Assembly: GCA_003550305.1 (NCBI GenBank)
Contig: QKYT01000316.1
Coordinates: forward strand, 74,770-87,208
From: Glomus cerebriforme
Taxonomy: Eukaryota; Glomeromycota; Glomeromycetes; Glomerales; Glomeraceae
Direction of reading: 5' to 3'
DNA: 12,439 nucleotides
Shown: one piece after another, positions 8,641-12,439 of the stretch
Position numbering within the stretch: the stretch's first letter is position 1
Layout: every line of letters begins with the position of its first letter
Position numbers and translations under genes: made by a program
Notes under the pieces: generated by a model
The model's input: the letters and a program-made list of their open reading frames with translations, nothing else
The model's database searches: none
Told to the model about the DNA's origin: nothing

Positions 8641-9360
8641 TCCTAAATCTGCGGCCTTTTGATATAATTCAAATGCTTTTTGTTTATCAACACTGGTTCC
8701 AATTCCATCTTTATAACAATATCCTAAATTACTAATTCCACTTGCATTTCCTAAATATGCAGCCTTTTGATATAATTCAAATGCTTTTTGTTTATCAACA
8801 TTAGTTCCAATTCCTTTTTCATAACAATATCCTAATTTAGATTTGCAGCTTCTTGATATAATTCAAATGCTTTTTGATTATCAGTACTGGATCCAATTCC
8901 TTTTTCATAACAATATCCTAACCTACTAATTCCATATGCATTTCCTAGATTTGCAGCCTTTTCATATAATTCAAATGCTTTCTGATTATCAACATTTGTC
9001 CCAATTCCATTTTGGTAACAATATCCTAAATTATTTATTCCATCTGTATTTCCTAAATCTGCAGCCTTTTGAAATAATTCAAATGCTTTTTTTTATCAAC
9101 ACTGGTTCCAATTCCATTATTACAACAATATTCTAAATTACATATTCCAGATGCATTTCCTAAATCTGCAGCCTTTTGAAATAATTCAAATGCTTTTTGT
9201 TTATTAATACTGGTTCCAATTCCATAATTATAACAATATCCTAATCTATTAATTCCAGATGCATTTCCTAGATTTGCAGCTTTTTGATATAATTCAAATG
9301 CCTTTTGATTATTGATTTCAGTTTCAATTCCTAAATGGTTGAATCTTCCAAGTAAAACAA
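8641..9360 (-). repeat. seven tandem 108-bp Sel1 (SLR) units
   Basis: The marker word aaatgctt (complement of the KAF codons) occurs at 8671, 8779, 8865, 8973, 9081, 9188 and 9296. Spacings are 108, 86, 108, 108, 107 and 108 bp. Each full unit encodes 36 residues of the form [29 protein letters not shown], the Sel1-like alpha/alpha repeat used in protein-protein contacts. The 86-bp unit lacks 22 bp and the 107-bp unit lacks one base; both break the frame. The last unit is cut short by about 21 bp before the sequence passes into the SH3 part. Confidence 0.9.
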
Positions 9361-10897
9361 TAGAATTTGAATTATTTTGATTACTCAATAAAAAATTATT
9401 AATTTCTTGTAAGGTTATATTATGATTATTAAAATATTTAAGAATTTCCTGTTTTAAATTTTCATCATAACCTTTATCAAGATGATTAATTATTTCATTA
9501 ACTACTATATTAAAGTTATTTTCAAATTGATTACTTAAAGATTCTATTTCTTTTGTATTCATTTCATTAAAATTCTGAATAACTTGAGATAAATCTCCAT
9601 GTAATGAATTATTAATAATATTTTCAGGATTTTCAATATTATTTGAAATGAGATGCTGATTACTTAATGATTGGATGTTTTTATTACAATAAAGATGAAA
9701 CCCTTTATAATGATATTTTCTTTTACAATTGTCATCATTAATTTGTCAACAACCTGATCGATGGTTGGACGATCATCTGGTTCACCATTCCAACAATCTA
9801 CAACAACAAAAAGACTTTTAGTTAAATCAATATTAGTCATAAATCACAAGTTAAAATTATAATTACCAGTATAAATCTTTACGTAATCTTCGGATGTATT
9901 AGGAATAGGTATTTCTCTAAGTCCTTGTAAAATTTCCAGAGTTAATGCAGCATCATGTGGCTCATTACAAAAAGGTGGCTTGCCACTAGTTATCTCCCAT
10001 AAAAGTACGCCAACACTGTAAACATCACATTTTTTATTTAATGAATATTTTTGGATCAACGTAAGGAACCATTCCAAATACTTTTGATTGAGAGTTGGAT
10101 GCCTCATCAATCCTTTTTGATAATCCAAAGTCAGCCAATTTGATAGTATTTTGATGAACTAATATATTATTGGAATGCTATAATTAAATATAATAAGTAA
10201 AACAATTAAATTAAAATTAAGATAGTATTAAAAATACTTATAACATATAAATGAATTACCAAATCACGATGCACGATTCTTTCATTATGCAAACATGATA
10301 CAGCATAAGCCAGTTGAAATGCCAGACTAAATTTATCATTCCAACTGAGATTTTCAAAATTTTCTTTCAAATAGCTTCGGAGACTACCACAATCAGCATA
10401 TTCTAATACCAACCAATATTTTTTACTTTGATTTTCTTAAAGAAAAAAAAATTCACAAAGTTAATTAATTATAATAAAATTTTTATAAAATAATAATATC
10501 ATACCCCAACTGGAAGTTGTGACACCATAAAAACGGATAACATTATCATGAAAATCAACTTCACGCTGAAGTTTAATCTAAGTAATAAATAGATTTTTAA
10601 ATTGAGAAATGTATTTATCATGAAATATGTATGGTATTATATTATAATTACCTCACGAATAATTTCTTTAACTGTGGATTTATTAAAATTAATAAAAGAT
10701 TTCAATGCAAAATATTTATAAGAATTTTTCAAATTTGCACGATAAACTATTCCGAAGCCTCCAGAACCAATTCCAGTAAGACCATAAAAATCTTCAAATG
10801 CATAATGTTTAATGAGTTGATTAGAAATAGCATATTCAATCCATTCAATTCCTTCATTTGAATTGTTAGTATCTTTAAATTCGGCGTTATTAGACAT
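8641..10897 (-). pseudogene. protein kinase with C-terminal Sel1 repeats, frameshifted
   Basis: Exons: 10652-10897, 10505-10577, 10260-10435, 9867-10177, then from 9797 on. Introns of 74, 69, 82 and 69 bp have GTAATT/GTATGA donors and TAG/AAG acceptors, and the first four exons join in phase. The kinase core is clear: G-loop GIGSGGFG (residues 42-49), ALK with Lys66, REVDFHDNVIRFYG, LVLEYADCGSLRSYL, catalytic IVHRDL (162-165), and LADFGLSK with Asp181. The frame hits TAA 10034-10036 just after GMVPYVDPK. The C-lobe resumes in another frame (KKCDVYSVGVLLWEITSGKP, later DDRPTIDQVVDKL). A second shift near 9725-9745 leads to GFHLYCNKNIQSLSNQHL, then seven Sel1 units with two more shifts (9087-9094 and about 8836-8842). 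Kinase-Sel1 proteins are a large Glomeromycotina family. All catalytic motifs up to the activation segment survive, but a translated product would stop at 212 residues without the C-lobe. Single-base assembly errors are an alternative for some of the shifts. Confidence 0.8.
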
Positions 10898-10951
10898 ATT
10901 TTGGGTACGAAAAATTTTCTGTTATTTTTTAGGCAACTTTTTTTTCTTTTT

Positions 10952-10970
10952 GTTTATTTATAAATAATTC
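10952..10970 (-). promoter_or_regulatory. TATA-like core promoter of the kinase-Sel1 locus
   Basis: The minus strand reads GAATTATTTATAAATAAAC, beginning 55 bp upstream of the ATG at 10897. It is almost the same as the element 53 bp upstream of the BTB-TLDc start (16 of 18 positions). A poly-A/T tract lies between it and the ATG in both loci. Confidence 0.45.
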
Positions 10971-11159
10971 TCGTATTACAAACATGGTGTTACCAAGTAT
11001 CAATTTGTGGAAGTAGAATGTCGATTATTTCATTATGATTTGCGCCAACAGTAGCTTTTATATACAGTATTTAGAGCTTGCATTTAATTAATCAGATTTG
11101 GATAACAAATTAGAAAAAAAGATAATTTTATTTATTATTATTATTTTTTTTTTATCCAG

Positions 11160-11405
11160 CTTATGTGTTGTTTAGTTTCAGTCAATTAAAACAAGTAAAT
11201 AATGATAATTATTGTGATACATATGGTGATTTTCAAGATGCAGCGCCAACAATTTTAGTTTTAATTGATTGAATGATTATTTCAAAAAGTTAGATAATAA
11301 AAAATTGGTTCAAATGTTACCCAAGAAGAAGTTATGCTCAACTATTTAACAATGTAAAATGCTGAATTATACTGTGCCACACCTTATCGTAAACTATTGA
11401 TTTAG
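11160..11405 (+). pseudogene. degraded coding remnant, possibly N-terminal part of a class-3 lipase-like gene
   Basis: A T-rich tract ending in CCAG (11156-11159) looks like a splice acceptor. From there one frame is open to TGA 11270-11272 and contains NNDNYCDTYGDFQDAAPTIL. A second frame continues with NDYFKKLDNKKLVQ from 11272. A third runs NVTQEEVMLNYLTM, TAA at 11355-11357, NAELYCATPYRKLL, and ends at TAG 11403-11405. Read in series, these look like one protein broken by two frameshifts and a stop. The block TQEE..LNYLTM.NAELYC resembles the helix ending in A-x-YC near the start of mature fungal class-3 lipases. That resemblance is my inference from pattern alone. An intron-like stretch follows (GTATGTG near 11415 to TGTATAG near 11484), after which PEKTDLVNYN can be read before a stop. 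No serine hydrolase motif (GHSLG) is visible. Confidence 0.3.
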
Positions 11406-11612
11406 TAATTTTAGTATGTGAATAAAAGGAAGGTTTCAGTTTTAAACTAAAGCTTATTACTAAATTTTGATTCTTGTGTATAGTCCTGAAAAAACTGATT
11501 TGGTCAATTACAATTGAAAAGCAAATTTTTATTTAAAGCTAATGACAATCTGTAACACAAAATAATATTTTTGGCAAAAAAAAAAATAAATTATGCTTAT
11601 AGAAAAATTTAT

Positions 11613-11699
11613 TTATGGTAAATTCGGGTCATCCTTCATCCAAATCCAATCATTGTGAGTATCAGGGGAGGGATTTCGTAACGATGTCTTAAACACCAT
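11613..11699 (-). other. short coding-like fragment, unassigned
   Basis: A minus-strand frame of 28 codons runs from ATG 11697-11699 to TAA 11613-11615 and includes SLRNPSPDTHNDWIWMKDDP. Its W, D, P and H content is unlike the usual translation of this AT-rich DNA, and the underlying bases are GC-richer than the flanks. It may be a fragment of a repeated element or gene. I do not recognise it. Confidence 0.2.
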
Positions 11700-12439
11700 T
11701 TGAAATTAATTACCACTTACCACTCTAAGCAAACAATATATTCTTTATTCTCATTCCCAGTATGAAGTATTAAATATTACAAAAGATATATTCTATTTTA
11801 ATACAAGAGTTAATGCTTTCAAATTTTTATAATTATTTCTTGTCCGGAGAGAAGCGAATATGTTTACGAAAAGTGATCGACCATTAAGATCACGTGGCGA
11901 TTTGCGTACATTGACGAATTAAAAAAATGTCGCACAAAATAATTTTCCTCGCTCCGGACTCACAATGGTTTCCATTGCCTAGTAAAATTAATTTGTGAAA
12001 CTTATTAAGTAAATTTTCAACGCTGATAAATATTCTAACTTGTCTATTAATAGTAATTATATTATATAGTTTATGTGACTTGATTATTTTTTTTGGTCTC
12101 TAATCTATTCTAAATACATTGCATTTTTTGGGAGATTTCGTACTCAAGACTCATATTTCAAAGTTTAATCTATAATACAAGATCTTAGCGTATTGTTCCT
12201 TTTTCTCTATTCTCTAACTACTTTCAATGTTCAATTATTGCATTCACTTATTAATATTCTTAATAATTCTTTCAATACTTAATTTAATATTATATAAAAT
12301 AAATTTTACAAATTATCTTATTTGAGAAGTTTGACAATATGTTTTTTCTAGCATATCGTTCAAGTAAATTTTGAAATTCATAGTTTAAATGTTTTCTATA
12401 TAATAAGTTACCTTATTTATTTGTTGTGCTATTTATATT
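11700..12439. other. AT-rich intergenic DNA
   Basis: No gene is seen. A less AT-rich patch near 11840-11960 has 8-bp complementary words gtccggag (11842-11849) and ctccggac (11952-11959), and a CACGTG hexamer at 11891-11896. Beyond 11980 the sequence is AT-rich with no pattern that I can support. Confidence 0.5.

Noticed and set aside
8936..9136. Plus-strand open frame opposite the Sel1 units
   Set aside because: It is the antisense reading of the 108-bp repeat.
10631..10861. Plus-strand open frame opposite kinase exon 1
   Set aside because: It is antisense to the glycine-rich loop and VAIK-type lysine coding exon.
516..11071. Repeated TACAGTAT/ATACTGTA words as possible Tc1/mariner ends
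   Set aside because: Similarity does not extend past about 10 bp, no matching inverted ends lie at a sensible distance, and no transposase is present.
11842..11959. gtccggag / ctccggac pair as a second foldback element
   Set aside because: Only 8 bp are complementary over 118 bp. This is too little to claim an element, although the core word is shared with the one at 5644-5922.

Overview
The window looks like a piece of an arbuscular mycorrhizal fungus genome, most likely Rhizophagus (Glomeromycotina). It is very AT-rich. Its genes are split by short introns (69-82 bp, GTATGT/GTAATT-type donors, TAG/CAG acceptors). It combines a BTB-BACK-TLDc protein, a protein kinase followed by Sel1 repeats with the typical '[22 protein letters not shown]' unit, and an Uma2-type nuclease-like domain. 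These families are strongly expanded in that lineage. No tRNA, rRNA, CRISPR array or bacterial-style operon is visible.

Layout: (1) 1-1499 is non-coding, with a purine-rich stretch of degenerate short repeats near 600-870. (2) 1500-2376, minus strand, is a broken gene encoding an Uma2/DUF820-like PD-(D/E)XK domain and, across a 75-bp intron, a C-terminal C2H2 zinc finger. (3) 2377-3310 is mostly empty, with one short coding-like island. (4) 3311-4840, minus strand, is the only main gene that reads intact: a two-exon BTB-BACK-TLDc protein of 484 residues. (5) 4841-7806 is a long gene-poor stretch. It contains a 279-bp foldback element (5644-5922, ungapped 119-bp arms), a 136-bp segment with 14-bp inverted ends (6397-6532) and smaller hairpins. 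(6) 7807-10897, minus strand, is a composite decayed locus: a five-exon kinase, then seven 108-bp Sel1 units, then in one open frame the C-terminal part of an SH3 protein. The kinase part has two frameshifts, the Sel1 part two more, and the SH3 tail three in-frame stops. (7) 10898-12439 holds a TATA-like promoter, a degraded plus-strand coding remnant (11160-11405) that may derive from a class-3 lipase-like gene, and a short minus-strand coding-like fragment.

The genes do not form a pathway. All three recognisable loci lie on the minus strand and each has a TATA-like element about 47-70 bp upstream of its ATG. The main theme is decay and shuffling of expanded families: three or more loci carry frameshifts or stops but keep clean splice sites. 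The most notable items are the Uma2-zinc finger architecture, the Sel1-to-SH3 open-frame junction, and the TCCGGA-rich foldback element. Single-base indels could in principle be assembly errors, but their number and the 21-22 bp deletions at repeat boundaries favour real pseudogenes.
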